Shown here: piece after piece, positions 27,237 to 38,524 of the stretch
Layout of the letters: every line of letters begins with the position of its first letter
Position numbering within the stretch: position 1 is the stretch's first letter
Source: Hypholoma sublateritium FD-334 SS-4
Taxonomy: Eukaryota > Basidiomycota > Agaricomycetes > Agaricales > Strophariaceae
Length of the DNA: 64,000 nucleotides
Direction of reading: 5' to 3'
NCBI GenBank assembly: GCA_000827495.1
Contig: KN817574.1
Location: 56,052 to 120,051 of the forward strand
Notes under the pieces: generated by a model
What the model was told of the DNA's origin: nothing
Databases searched by the model: none
Seen by the model: only the letters and a program-made list of their open reading frames with translations
Position numbers and translations under genes: made by a program

Positions 27237-27967
27237 CTAGTCGTCTGAGAGTACTGTCGCTGTCTTATGTCTGGCTCTTCGGTTTTTGCGTTTTCTCCTC
27301 TTCACGGGGGCCTGGGAGATCTGCCGATCCTCGAACTTAACCTCAACCTCATACTCCAACCAGTCATCCCTGAGCAGCGATCAGGACAAGGGAAAAGGTC
27401 AAAAGAAAAGAAAAACGACACCGAAGACTTACTGCTCGATATCAAGCTCGTTGTGGCATGAGCAGGTCATCGTATGCCTGGCCCAACTAGCAGTTCGCTC
27501 GGCTTGCGTAGTTCCCCTGTGGAGAATATCTACAGCGTCGCATTTTCCACACCAAACGGTGATATCGTGCGAGAGAGTCGGACCCGATGGCTGGAGGTAT
27601 ATCGCCGATGTAGATATCTTGCTCCGGGCATAGAGCATGTCAATGCTACACTCTGACCAGTCGCGTCTGCAACATTTATCGACATTAGACTGCCGCACGA
27701 TGTAAAACAAGAAACGTACCGCGTGGTCCGTTTCATGCAGAACAAGCGATGTAATTCCCAGCGAAACTCCCGGGTCGCCTCTGTGATGTCCTTGGGTAGG
27801 ATGTCCGTGCGGTTGCAGTCCCCACAATGAACCAGGGTCGCGCCATCAAAATCGAAAGGTTCTTCGATGATTTGGGTTGGGCCGTCCGCCAGGACTGGGG
27901 TGTAAAGTGGTTCGTGGGTAACGGTGATATCCCAAAGGCCAAGATGGTTCCGAAAAAACACGGACAT
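27237..27967 (-). CDS. Small protein with two CX2CX21HX3C motifs and a basic tail
   Basis: Three exons, about 195 residues, unknown function. Starts MSVFFRNHLGLWD. Exon 1 carries CGDC...(21 residues)...HRLFC. An intron (CG|GTACGT ... GCAG|A) leads to exon 2, which carries CGKC...(21 residues)...HTMTC with identical spacing. Shared positions (DIL after the second Cys, an aromatic/W before the His) show the two halves are an internal duplication. A second intron (CA|GTAAGT ... CTCAG|G) adds exon 3, DDWLEYEVEVKFED, then KRRKRKNRRARHK, a nuclear-localisation-like run, ending LSDD-stop. The Cys/His spacing suggests two zinc-binding C2HC modules; this is inference. No damage is seen. Confidence 0.7.
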
Positions 27968-30512
27968 CGAAGTACTAAGAGAAATTTTACAACAGTGCCA
28001 CCTTAATGTTTAGAGACCGTTGGTTTATATAGGCCAGGAGTGGCGCAGGTGGCTTTATTTCCAGAATAAGCCATAACTCCGTTCGTTTTTCCCAGGAGTT
28101 TTCGGTACGTAGAAAGATTATTTATCTGGTAAATAGTAGCCAGCGATACTTTGAATAACGCAGGGAATATATCTAAGCGTGGGCGTTCCGCCTGAGGGCT
28201 ATGGCGTAGAGGGGAGAAAGATGGCATGCGTCAATCCAGCGTGGACGATGCTTCTCTCGCATGTAACATCAAATGTTTGGACCTGACGAGGCTCACCACG
28301 TTTACGCGCCAGTGAATACAGCGTACTCGTAGTTCGTGAAACAGTATGTTATTTTGAATTCGAGTAAATTACTTCTGGATCAGCGATAGGATCGTTAGCG
28401 AGGAATAAATTAGATGGTGAAATATTTATTGCACAAGTCCTGTACCCTCCCCACACTATTCAAGCGAGTCTGCGGAAGCAATCAATTAAGGTGGTTTTGC
28501 GACTCGGCCCCGTTTAAGTGTGGGGTACATGGGTGCACATAACTGTCAATACAGTCTACTTATTTCAACCCAGAAGAATACTTGGGCGTGATCTTTTGAT
28601 ACATCAGAGAATCTTAGCTTATCTTTGACATGAGCAGCAAATGCAGAGCACGGGAGCTGGACTTGCCTCAGGATAGCGTAAAAATACTGAACACAGCCCC
28701 ATGCACTAACGTTCGCTCATACCTACGTCCTTGATGCAGGGCTCTCGCTCGCAGAAATAATGCTTCAACCGCGATATTTGGCAGCTCTCCCATCATATTG
28801 ATATTCCTTGGTAGACGACTCTTCGACAGTTCTACAATAAGTACGTTAGAAAGTATTATCTATAAATAGAAAAGACCTATCTATAATAGGCCGATTAAAC
28901 ACCTGCAGTACTGTACGTCTACTCGCTGATATCAATGGATTGATTCCACCGGAATCGTCATTTTTTGCACGATTAATGTCCTGCGCTGCGATTCTCCATA
29001 ATATCAGAAAGTGATTGCTGTTTAGAGTCGTATGCAATATGCACACAATGATCATCTCATCGTACTCAGCCTATCGGACGACCCAGGTGGACACTGGCAG
29101 ACTCTGCGCAGCGTATGGCTGTGTGAAGCACATGCTGGATGATGTCCGAAAAGATGTAACTGGGAAGACCCCGCAGTAATATAGGCAGTGCGTTAGATGT
29201 CCGTTTAGGACTGTTTTTCTCTCAGGTGTAGCAGAAACGGCCAAGACCGCAGAATTTGCATCTCCGGGAAAAGTCCCGACGCTCATGTTAAGTATTTGCT
29301 TTTAATTCCCGCTGGCTCAGGCGGTGACCCACATACTTGGCAGATTTCTGATTTCTGGACAACAGAGCTTGATTTCTATGATGAAACTCATATTTGAATG
29401 AAGATTCCAGGATCCGGAAAACTTATGGGGAAGCTGGAACTTGCTATCTTTGAATGTTCAATCTCACGGGAGCTAGTATTTGAAATTTCCGCAGCTCCAA
29501 TGCAGCTCTGTATCATTTGGAACTAACCATCAGGGGGAGGGGGTATGGACCTCTATGGATACACATATAGCATAAGTAGATTCGGTAAACGATCTCCATT
29601 CCAAGCGATGTAGCATAGCAGTTACTATTATGAAACCCCCAGGGTGAGATTGGCACAAGATTGGCACTTCTTTTAATAGCGCAGCGTACTACCGCGAAGG
29701 TGACCCAATTCATAGCGGTAATGACAAAGCTGCCGTTACTGCGTCTTGTCGGCATCCCTTCTCGCCCACTGCCACTGTGCATGCCGAAACTCATCGATCA
29801 TGTGCATGAGCGCCGGCAAGAAGTCGGACTTGTGAGGAAAATTATGTAAGCCACTACGGTGCTTGCTCGGTCCCAACACTATCCGAGAACACCCTTTTGT
29901 TAGACTGCTTGTGGCACCTCCTGAGCTATATAGGCCCACTCATCGATAATTTAATTGAACACCCTTCCTTCTTTGTCTCAGTGATACAAACCGGGAAACT
30001 AGAGCGACGGTGACCCGAAAGTTGGACGCTGAGTGACGCAACACAGTGACTCATACTAGGTGAGCACTGAGATCTAAGAATGCGACGCTGAAGCTCAGTA
30101 GAACCGTTGACGATGAACACCTTCATTTCGCCTGGCGACGACCGGCCATCTATCTGTAAAGATATAACCACTCGCTACCAGTGAACTTGGCCCAGCTTCT
30201 TCGATCTAGATCAGCTATATCGCCCGGTTTGCGGTGCAGCTCACACCTTGTCAATAATCCACAGCACCCCCAAAGACATTAACGTCGAGTTTTCCTTTGG
30301 CGAGTCATTTCCTTGCCATTGTTCCGATTTGAGCCTGAAGCGATTTAGATCTTGCTTGCCATTCTGGCTATCTGCAAACCTTTATATAACCGGCCTATTT
30401 CGTCCTTCAAACTTTCATCAAACTTTCAAGCCCAGGCTTAGGATTACCCTATATAACGCGCGACTCTTTGCCTTTTGATCTCTCGCTTTCACGACAACAA
30501 CTTCCCTTTTCC
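27968..30512. other. Gene-poor stretch, no recognised gene
   Basis: About 2.5 kb. Open frames near 29,513-29,940 and 29,926-30,171 have no motif. The right end contains the promoter of the next gene. Confidence 0.45.
30450..30456 (+). promoter_or_regulatory. TATA box of the low-complexity gene
   Basis: TATATAA lies about 60 bases upstream of the ATG at 30,513, preceded by pyrimidine-rich sequence. Confidence 0.5.
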
Positions 30513-31427
30513 ATGACCGAATACAATTATTCTCTCGAAGCGATTGAACGACACAACGCGATGCTCGCAGATACCGAACGCTGGCGCTACCATGCTCACC
30601 AGTACCCAAACGGCGACCCTTATACCTCTCAATCTGAGGACGAGGAACTCGCTCCCGAAGACTCGCTTTCTCAGGTCGGCGTACCTTCGCCCCAGCATTA
30701 CCCTACAATGCAAATAGCAGGAAACCCTTATCCCCAAGCCTACCAGCAGGCCCCGGGATATCTCCATGCCCAAGTGTATCATACCCAGCTTACATATACC
30801 GGACATTACCCACCTGCGCAATTCCTTGCACCTCCACCCAATACATACGGTTACGGTCATGGATCGTCGTCGTCGAGAAAGTCGAGCCGAAGATACGGAC
30901 ATCATCACACCAGCGGTTCACGCAGTCACCACGCGAGTCCTTCTTCGGCGTCCATTCCGCTCCCGGGAAACAGCTTAGCTGCGCGTTACGTCCCCACATT
31001 GTCGCTACAATCAAGCTCTTCAACAATAGAACGGGCGTACAGTACTCCGCCGCATGGATCATACTTTCCCCCGTACTCGGCTGGATACCCTGTACAGCAG
31101 CAGCTCATGCAACCTGCCACGACGGCGTACCCCGCGTCAGCCCCTCTAATGGCGCCATATCAGTACACGAGTCCAACTGGCACCCTGGCACCGTACGCAC
31201 AGACGGTGTATTCTCCCCCGCCGTCTTCTCGCTCCCAATCCCATTCACGCCGTCGCCGATCTTCCCACTCTGATTCGCATTCCCGCTCGTCATACACACA
31301 TGTCAGCACATCGAACACTCCCGGTACATACGTGCAAGCCAGCGGCCATCAACACGCGATCGTCCATTATGGGAACGGAGGACGTGTCATTATCCCTCCC
31401 AATGGATCCGTTGTCGTACGTTGTTAA
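30513..31427 (+). CDS. Low-complexity Tyr/Pro/Ser/His-rich protein
   Basis: Single-exon frame of 304 codons starting MTEYNYSLEAIERHNAM. The first 25 residues look helical; most of the rest is rich in Tyr, Pro, Gln, Ser and His (for example GYGHGSSSSRKSSRR, HSRRRRSSHSDSHSRSS) and probably disordered. A short conserved-looking end, GRVIIPPNGSVVVRC, closes the protein. An ATG is preceded by a well-placed TATA box, which supports this start over an upstream in-frame position. No domain is recognised. Tyr/Pro-rich disordered proteins of this kind are common in Agaricomycetes and rarely have an assigned role. Confidence 0.65.
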   Translation: MTEYNYSLEAIERHNAMLADTERWRYHAHQYPNGDPYTSQSEDEELAPEDSLSQVGVPSPQHYPTMQIAGNPYPQAYQQAPGYLHAQVYHTQLTYTGHYPPAQFLAPPPNTYGYGHGSSSSRKSSRRYGHHHTSGSRSHHASPSSASIPLPGNSLAARYVPTLSLQSSSSTIERAYSTPPHGSYFPPYSAGYPVQQQLMQPATTAYPASAPLMAPYQYTSPTGTLAPYAQTVYSPPPSSRSQSHSRRRRSSHSDSHSRSSYTHVSTSNTPGTYVQASGHQHAIVHYGNGGRVIIPPNGSVVVRC

Positions 31428-33772
31428 TCTCCTCTGGTGTTCCAGTTTTGGACATTGGATACCATCGATCGCGTTCGCCTGCGTTTGCAGGCATCGCGCT
31501 TCAGCTCATGTCATTCGCGCCCAGGTTGATTACATTCCTTGTTTCCTGGACGCTATCAATGAGCTGAGCTGCACTGTTTATCCATCATATATCCGTTTCA
31601 AAGCTTCTTTAGTCTCCCGCCACATCTCAATACCATTCTTGATCGATCATGCAATACATCCCTTTCCTCTGCGTTACCCCACATCCCATTTATTTATTTT
31701 TGCAATTTTGTCTATGTGCGTGGACGCATATCTTATATCGTCGTCTTTATTTTAGGCACCCCAGTACATGGACCACCGTAGCCACGCGCAGCATTCCTTC
31801 CTGGAGAGCCTCAAGCACTTCGCCCTTCATGGCCCGAGTGTTCATCTAAAGGGCTATCGACTCAAGCGGCGCTTGAGCCACTGACTCGAGGATGGTGTGA
31901 GATACAGCCCGCTGGCTGTGCTCTCTCCCCACTGTGGGTTTTCACGCCGCCGGGCGGTGTGAAAGTGACTGTCGAGGACGCTCTTGTGCACCGTGTGCCC
32001 CGATCAGTTCGTTTGTCTGCTTCTTTGCACACCCATGGCCCTTTTCCGAACACTTGTTCCCAGTACCGAACCCATCGAGACACCGCTTTCCTGTCCTCTT
32101 GTTCGATAGCACGTTCCATGATAGAAGTGTTCCAGTTTCTCGCCATGACGTTCCCTTTCTTCTATTTGTATGCACTGTTACTGCCCGTCTGTATTAGCAC
32201 TATGCTCTGATTTAGTTCCGATCGAAAGGAAAGACATTGCCACATCTATGTGTGTATAATGTACCCCATGTTCCCCGCCCTCGTGCAAGGACTAAGTTTT
32301 ATCCAACGCGTGTATGTATAACCCTTGATAATATGATATAACCCCAACCCCAGCTACATAGCACAGCCACTCGGGTGCCGTAACGATATTACGGCACATT
32401 GCGAAAGGATCACCGCCGGCACTGTCTCCAGATCACTCGGAAAGTCCTCTAGATCGCAGACGAATCGCAGACAATTGCAAACACCGATGTTGGACATTTG
32501 AATGGTCCAAGGATGGTACTAGAAAAATCGGGTATATGCTCTTTCTTGAATACATTCAATACTTACATAGAATGATTGTTATAGATAGCATCAGGGCTGT
32601 CCGAACGCTATAAACTTCAAGCAGTGCTCGCTACTTCGGATTTAGCACTGACAGTGCGTTATCACCGTTAACCATGCGCTATGCTGTAGCAGTTCAAATA
32701 AGTGCTCTACCCCAAAATTTGCGTGGCGTATATTTGCAGCCTTTTTGTGTTGATAAACTTCTTCAGGAATGCGCAGCTGTCTAATTTTACCTCTTCGTCG
32801 GAGCGACCCCTTTCGATTTTCATTAATTATCCTGTCCTTGTCAGTCAGGGATCGAGGTGCAGGCGCGAGTATATTATGTCAGTACGATAGCGTTAATAAA
32901 CGAGTGAATTCCGGTAGCCGACTTGGATTACTCATCGTTGAGGGGTATTTGTGTCAAATCAAATTCTTATTCATATTCATATCTGTGGCGTCAACGGCAG
33001 GTCTGATAGAGTAACAAGATAGAGCAAGATGTCATGGATTAAATCTCTCTAAGAAAGTAGGGATCAATACGTTTATTCGCCCTTTGACCTCCTTTGACTA
33101 AAAGATGTAAGTTCGATGATCGATAATCTGCCGCAAAGTATCACTTGGACATACTTCTTTCAGAAATACAGTGGACCGAGGTAATGAAATACGCCTCGAG
33201 GAGGGGGGCAACATTCGCTTGCGAAATTAGACTTTTTATACTCAGAAATAAGTTTCCTGCATACTTATTACCATGTTATTTGGACTCTGCTAAGCTGTAC
33301 ACTATTATAGTCCAGTGTGGCCGATCTGCGAGGCAACTGGACGCCAGAAATGTAGTTACTTCGTATATATGTTATCGGCCTGCCTTAGATGATCATTCTT
33401 TGATGTGACCGGGATCAGGGTACCCGCTAATAGTCATAATGGTATGGTGATCTGACGTACTTGGTTACAGGATGCATACCCTATTTCTGCTAGAAATCCC
33501 ATAGGAAGCGCAGAACATCTAGTGGCGAAGCGTCTACATTTTTTTCGTGGCTTCCTAGAACTAGTCGAGATTCGTGCCTGCGACGAATGGATAAAACTCT
33601 TCTGGCTGAGCCTCAGAGGCTCTTATAGAAATCGCTGGGCGCTGTGCAGGTAGCAGGAGAATGTCTCTCCGGAGTTAGACTCGCTAGCCAGTCCAAGCTC
33701 GCTGGCTCTATGACAAATACAGAAGACGTGATGGCAGAACATGTGACGTGGCGAGCGAGCACAGCGAGCGGA
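31428..33772. other. Gene-poor stretch left of the TIR element
   Basis: About 2.3 kb, mostly AT-rich. Frames at 31,862-32,210 on both strands have no motif. No gene recognised. Confidence 0.45.
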
Positions 33773-34020
33773 CTGGGCGCTCTCGTCGCTGTTTACACGA
33801 GTCAACGAAATCCCCCTTGTCCAGGCATGGTCACTTCGTCAAAAAAACACAAAAAACACGAAAAAAACACATATTATTGGGTATACATAATCTACTCGAA
33901 ATTGCTCGCTGACCATAAAAGAGTATACATGTTAAAATGACACTTTTTTCATTTGGACTTCGTCGTCGTCGTGAGATCAGGTCTGTGCGCGCATGAAGAT
34001 AAAAATAACCCTGAATTCTC
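33773..34020 (+). repeat. Left 248-base TIR of the 1.9 kb element
   Basis: Contains TCGTCGCTGTTTACACGAGT, A-rich runs of AAAACAC, and CTTCGTCGTCGTCGTGAGAT. The same order appears inverted at 35,437-35,684. Confidence 0.85.
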
Positions 34021-34195
34021 ACATCATTGCCATCGTGTCTCGCCTCCTTTGCTTCGCTTTCCCTCCCTCCTTCCACGGTTCTATAGCTTTTTCAGCCCAT
34101 TTCTCGTGTTATGTGCTTCCTCCCTTATGTGATTCCTTCAATTTTCAAAAAGCCGCAAAGCTACTGTTTGGGTACAGTAAGTAACAATACATTAG

Positions 34196-34715
34196 TCACA
34201 TTCCCTCGCTAACATCTGAATCATACTCGTCCTCTGATGTGCTCTCAAGCTCGATAGTATCCATATCCAGTGATACATCATCCTCTTCCATCCGTGTGAG
34301 AGTTGGGCTTTGCATCCCACTTTCTTCTTCATCAACAGTTGCCTCGTTGAGCTCGCCAAAATCATCTTCAACGGCCACGGGTGGAGGTCGCTCTTGTACA
34401 AATGGTGTCCTAGGGGTGGTGGAGTGGACGACAGGGTGTGGAGTATTGGAAACAGGTACGAGTCTTCTCCGTTCACGAAGCCGGTTGTACTGTTCATTAA
34501 AATCTGCAATTGGATTTCCAGAAGTGCCATGTGCTAGTGCGGAGACCCCTGCAGAGAGGATATCAGGAACTGGTCCATCCTTTGAGTGCACAACACGCCC
34601 CGGTGTAAGTGTATAAACTCGGTGTTCCTTGAGAACAGTCATTAACCGGTCAATGTCCTTGCTCAAATCAGGAGCTGAGTGGCGGGCACCCTGTTTCGAG
34701 CCCAACTCAACGTTC
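34196..34715 (-). pseudogene. C-terminal part of a DUF6589-type protein, 5' truncated
   Basis: Open minus-strand frame of about 170 codons ending at the stop at 34,196-34,198. The order HSAPDLSKDIDRLM, EHRVYTLTPGRV, a Gly/Ala segment, NPIADFNEQYNRLRERRR, then an acidic tail with SPTLTRMEEDDVSLDMD, is what I recognise as the C-terminus of DUF6589 proteins, an Agaricomycete family often found in transposon-like loci. Most of the protein, which is normally far longer, is absent. The frame breaks off near 34,715, where the oppositely oriented helicase tail begins. No stop interrupts the retained part, so the copy may be recent. Confidence 0.65.
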
Positions 34716-34721
34716 AACAAT

Positions 34722-35324
34722 ACTTACCTCCACACAGAGGTCCCAGCTGACATATGCTGCGACATATGCAATCCCCGTTTGTTTGATCAAGTCCGCCCCG
34801 CGAAACCTATAACAGAACGACGTACTCGGGCAACCAAACGAGGCCATCCTGTGAGCTTCGTCCGTGAAGCCCTGTATGCGTGGCGCCGGACCGTTAAGCG
34901 CGAACTTTACCCACTGGCAATGTGGGGTCCTCAAGCCATCCTGGACAGTGCAAACTGTGAGCTGCTGTCGTCAGTTGGGCCGATAGAAACAGTCGAGGAC
35001 CTCAGCTTGTTGTTGAAGAACAACTGGGCGAGATGGGATGCGCTAGGCGGGAGGCTATTTGATATGCTCTCAGCGCTCGACATCCCAAAACTGATTACTC
35101 CGCCCAAGCTCACCTCGTCAAAACGGACCGCTGCCACGGCAGAGCTAGACCCCAGTGGAACAGCACCAAGCACAAGAGCAGAGCCTGGAAAACGTCGACG
35201 GCCAGGACCTATTGAGAACACCCCGTTCCCTGTTTCCGCTTATGATTCTTTTTTCAGCTCAAGTTCGAGTCGATACCAGTCCGTGAGGGTGGCAGAGGCG
35301 CACGAGTTATTGCCACCTAGATAA
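34722..35324 (+). pseudogene. C-terminal part of a RecQ-like DNA helicase, 5' truncated
   Basis: Open plus-strand frame ending at the stop at 35,322-35,324. It starts with a Cys pair (CCDICNPRLFDQVRPAKP) followed by VREALYAWRRTVKRELYPLAMWG, LSSVGPIETVEDL and a Ser-rich tail. This arrangement is what I know from the C-terminal regions of fungal RecQ-family helicases. The helicase motor domains (DEAD/DEAH and helicase-C) are missing, so the fragment cannot unwind DNA. The break with the minus-strand DUF6589 tail lies within a few tens of bases. Confidence 0.6.
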
Positions 35325-35436
35325 AAACAGCGCGCGGGAGATGTTAGGAGAGCATGGGAGAGGTCTGCAGTTGTAGATGAGGGTGGCGGAGTGGTGGAAA
35401 GGCGAGGAAGCCTTGGGAGAGTGTTTGGACGTGCGC

Positions 35437-35684
35437 GAGAATTCAAAGTTATTTTTATCTTCGTACGCGCACAGACCTGATCTCACGACGACGACGAAGT
35501 CCAAATGCAAAAATTGTCATTTTAACATGTATACTCTTTTATGGTCAGCGAGAAATTTCGAGTAGATTACGTGTACCCAATTTTAGGTGTTTTTTTCGTG
35601 TTTTTCGCGTTTTTTTGACGAAGTGGCCATGCCTGGACTACGGGGATTTATTTGACTCGTGTAAACAGCGACGAGGGCGCCCAG
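35437..35684 (-). repeat. Right 248-base TIR of the 1.9 kb element
   Basis: Reverse complement of the left repeat, with scattered substitutions and the same length. Confidence 0.85.
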
Positions 35685-36036
35685 CCGGTTCTTCGAACTG
35701 CTTGCAGCACGTGTGCACATTATGTAATATGTGTTCGGAGATATCGGCTGGGGACGAGCCTACTCCGGAGTAGCTCATCATCTTATCTAACCACGTGCAA
35801 TTTGATGTTGCTGATATAGCCGTGCACACTTGCACAACCACTGCCACGACCGTGATCATCTTCGTCAGCTTCTATTCAACTTCTATTCTTGTGCCTCCCC
35901 TCTTTCCAGGTCATGGGAATCACGCAGGCAGTAAATGGGGAAAGGAAATCAGGGGAGTTTAGGTATAAGATAGGCACCTTGAGACGACTGTAAACCATCC
36001 AGCAGATCTTTCTACCCATCACATCCAACTTCCAAC
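35685..36036. other. Promoter region of the first GST gene
   Basis: Short gap between the TIR element and the GST cluster. A TATA-like TATAAGA sits about 73 bases before the first GST start codon. Confidence 0.5.
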
Positions 36037-36900
36037 ATGGTTCTCAAGCTTTACGGATTCTACCTTTCTACCTGCACTCGTCGTGTCGCTGTCGTTCTAC
36101 ACGAGAAGGGCGTCCCCTTCGAGTTCGTCCCCGTCGACCTTACCAAGGGCGAGCACAAAGCTCCTGCTTTCGTTAAGCACCAACCCTTCGGCGTTGTTCC
36201 TTACATCGTGAGCTCGTTGTGATATATACCGCTTTTTCACGTCACTCACGGTGGAATAGGATGACGATGGTTTCATTCTCTACGAGAGCCGAGCCATCGC
36301 TCACTACATCGCGACCAAATACGCCAGCCAAGGAACAGCTCTGATCCCTGCTGATCTCAAGGCCAACGCTCTCTACCAGCAGGCCTTGTCTATTGAGGTC
36401 ACCAGCTTCAATGATTACGCTGAGAAACTCGTCGCCGAGAAAATCTTCAAGCCGTGCGTACATAAGATCTCACATTTTATATTGGGTAAATATTCACTCT
36501 GATTGTAGCATGCGGGGGGGAACAACTGACCAAGCTACTTACGACCGTCTGGCCGCGGGCTTAAACGCCAAATTGGACGTCTACGAAACTATTCTAAGCA
36601 AACAGAAGTACCTCGGCGGTGATGTATGTTTAATCTGTCCCCTTTCAGAGTGAATATCGCTCACAGTACGTTCACTAGGAAATCACTCTTGCTGATCTCT
36701 ATCACCTTCCCTACGGCTCCATGCTTCCCATGGCAGGTTACACTTACCTGGAGACGAAGCCTAGCGTTAAGAGGTGATGCTCCGATCCTATCTCTACTTC
36801 TTTTCCCATTCTCATGTGGGCAATCTATAGATGGTTCGACGACATTTCCTCGCGCCCTGCCTGGAACGCAGTCAAGGGTGGAGTAACTAGCACTGCTTGA
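36037..36900 (+). CDS. Phi-like glutathione S-transferase 1
   Basis: Cytosolic glutathione transferase, likely conjugating glutathione to electrophiles such as lignin- or wood-extractive-derived compounds (inference). About 215 residues in five exons. The thioredoxin-like domain starts MVLKLYGF and has the active-site region STCTRRVAVVLHEK with Ser at the expected catalytic position. HQPFGVVPYI (cis-Pro) and YESRAIAHYIA (glutathione-binding ESR) follow. The helical domain has LDVYETILSKQKYLGGD, EITLADLYHLPYG and WFDDISSRPAWNAVKGG. It ends STA-stop. First of four related genes at 36-41.4 kb, three on plus and one on minus, with the same intron positions. Confidence 0.92.
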
Positions 36901-37657
36901 GAATCGAAGATGGAAAATCCAAGGTGTCGGGGTAACAATACCATGCATAGCACAAAAACTGTAACTTTGTCGAATGATTTTAGAACCATGCTCACATCCA
37001 TGCGAAGGGAAGCACTTAGCTTGGGTATCGGCTCCTGTTTCAATATAATAGCGTTCTACGAAGTCTCTGAGATTCGCCAGTCATGTGTACAGGTAATTTT
37101 CGATCGCAACGGCGTCGGTATTACAGGATGCCATCGAAGCAAGTAAATACCAATGGAACGTCCTGTTGAAGATCGTGGAGCTTTGAACTCCACTGATGAT
37201 GATTGGTCAATTCGCTGGTCAGATATACCTCCTCCTGTCACATAGTATCTGAACTGATCCCAGGATATCCAAATCGTATTTCGTTTCCTTTGAATGGCTT
37301 TACAAGAAAAGCATCTAGTCACGATCACATTTTACCATCGGCGTATCTCGACATATCAATACACAGCCTCAATTTAGACGCCTTGGATTAGACGCCCGTT
37401 TTTTAAAATGTGCTATATACAGTCAATCAATAGCCTTACTCAAATTTCTCTTCATTAAGTCATTTAGCGTGATAGAGGTCCATACGAACTTTTCAACAGT
37501 TTCCTTGACATTGGATTGATGTTTCAAGGAGATTCAAGCTGCGCTGAAATCTTTGAATTTCCGTGATGAATAAATCAAGGTACAATAAACCATTATAGCA
37601 GAAGCTCTATTCTTCACACTCCGCATCATGGAAGGTCCTGACTGATCAAGGCGGCTT
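36901..37657. other. Convergent gap between GST 1 and GST 2
   Basis: AT-rich, no gene recognised; contains the 3' flanks of two convergent GST genes. Confidence 0.45.
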
Positions 37658-38524
37658 TTAATTAGTGGTGCCCTTCACTCCATCCTTAACTGCAGCCCAC
37701 GAAGGGCGGGATGATATATCATCCCACCATCTATAGAGTAATCCTGAGGATGAATATATGTAAATGTGCACCTATGACATACCTCTTTACGTTCGGTCTG
37801 GTTTCCAAAACGTCAGTGCCAGCTCGGTAAAGTAAATCGCCACATGGAAGGTGATATAGATCGGCGAGAGTTACTTCCTGAGCATATAATTAGCGGTGAA
37901 TAATACGCGTTGATTCTGTGAAATCGGATGCGCACATCACCAGCGAGGTATTTCTGCTTGCTTAGAATGACGTCGTAAACGTCTAATTTAGCCGACAATG
38001 TAGAAAGTAAGCGCTCGTATGCAACCTCATCGGTGGTGCCTCCGAGGAGTCTGATTGTGGAAAGAATTTCAGTTATATAAAAAACACTCTTAAAGATGTC
38101 CTGAGCGCACGGAACTGTAATCTTCTCCTTTGCTATTTCTGCAGCGTATTCATCAAAACTGGTTAGTTCAGTCGAAGCAGCTTGATGGAAAAGAGCATTT
38201 GCTTTAAGCTCAGAGGGTATCAGTGATATGCGTTGGTTCGAATACTTTGAGGCGATGTAATAGCAAATAGCTCGGCTCTCATAGAGGATGAAGCCATCGT
38301 CATCCTGTTTAGACGTCAGCGTACGATTTTTATAAGAATAAGAAGGAAGTCACAATATACGGAGTGAGCCCAAAAGGTTGGTACCTCATAAATTCTGGAG
38401 ATTTCTGCTCGCCCTTTCTCAGGTCGACGGGAATAAGCTTAAAGGGGACGTTCATCTCGTGAAGCACGACTGCGACGCGTCGAGTACCAGTGGCCACGGA
38501 ATATCCATAAAGTTTGAGAGTCAT
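37658..38524 (-). CDS. Phi-like glutathione S-transferase 2, altered active site
   Basis: Member of the GST cluster on the opposite strand, five exons, about 215 residues. Starts MTLKLYGY. All the landmarks seen in GST 1 are present: PFGLTPYI, DDDGFILYESRAICYYIASKY, LDVYDVILSKQKYLAGD, VTLADLYHLPCGD and WWDDISSRPSWAAVKDG. It ends TTN-stop. The active-site stretch reads SVATGTRRV: Ala replaces Ser at the catalytic position, and Gly replaces Cys two residues on. The frame is intact, so this is a diverged rather than a dead gene. A TATA-like TATAATA is about 55 bases upstream. It may act as a binding protein (ligandin) or use a neighbouring Thr; this is inference. Confidence 0.88.

Larger units (their letters stand above)
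33773..35684. mobile_element. 1.9 kb TIR element carrying tails of a DUF6589-type gene and a RecQ-like helicase
   Basis: Bounded by 248-base terminal inverted repeats, which I judge by eye about 90% identical. The outer end reads CTGGGCGCYCTCGTCGCTG. No clear target-site duplication is visible. Inside are two gene tails pointing outward: a DUF6589-type C-terminus on the minus strand (left) and a RecQ-type helicase C-terminus on the plus strand (right). Both lose their 5' parts at about 34,700-34,730. The simplest reading is an internal deletion that removed the 5' halves of two divergent genes from a larger element, leaving a non-autonomous copy. Confidence 0.8.

Noticed and set aside
35437..35684. 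Possible LTR rather than TIR for the 248-base repeats
   Set aside because: The two copies are inverted, not direct, and the interior holds no gag, RT or integrase motif.
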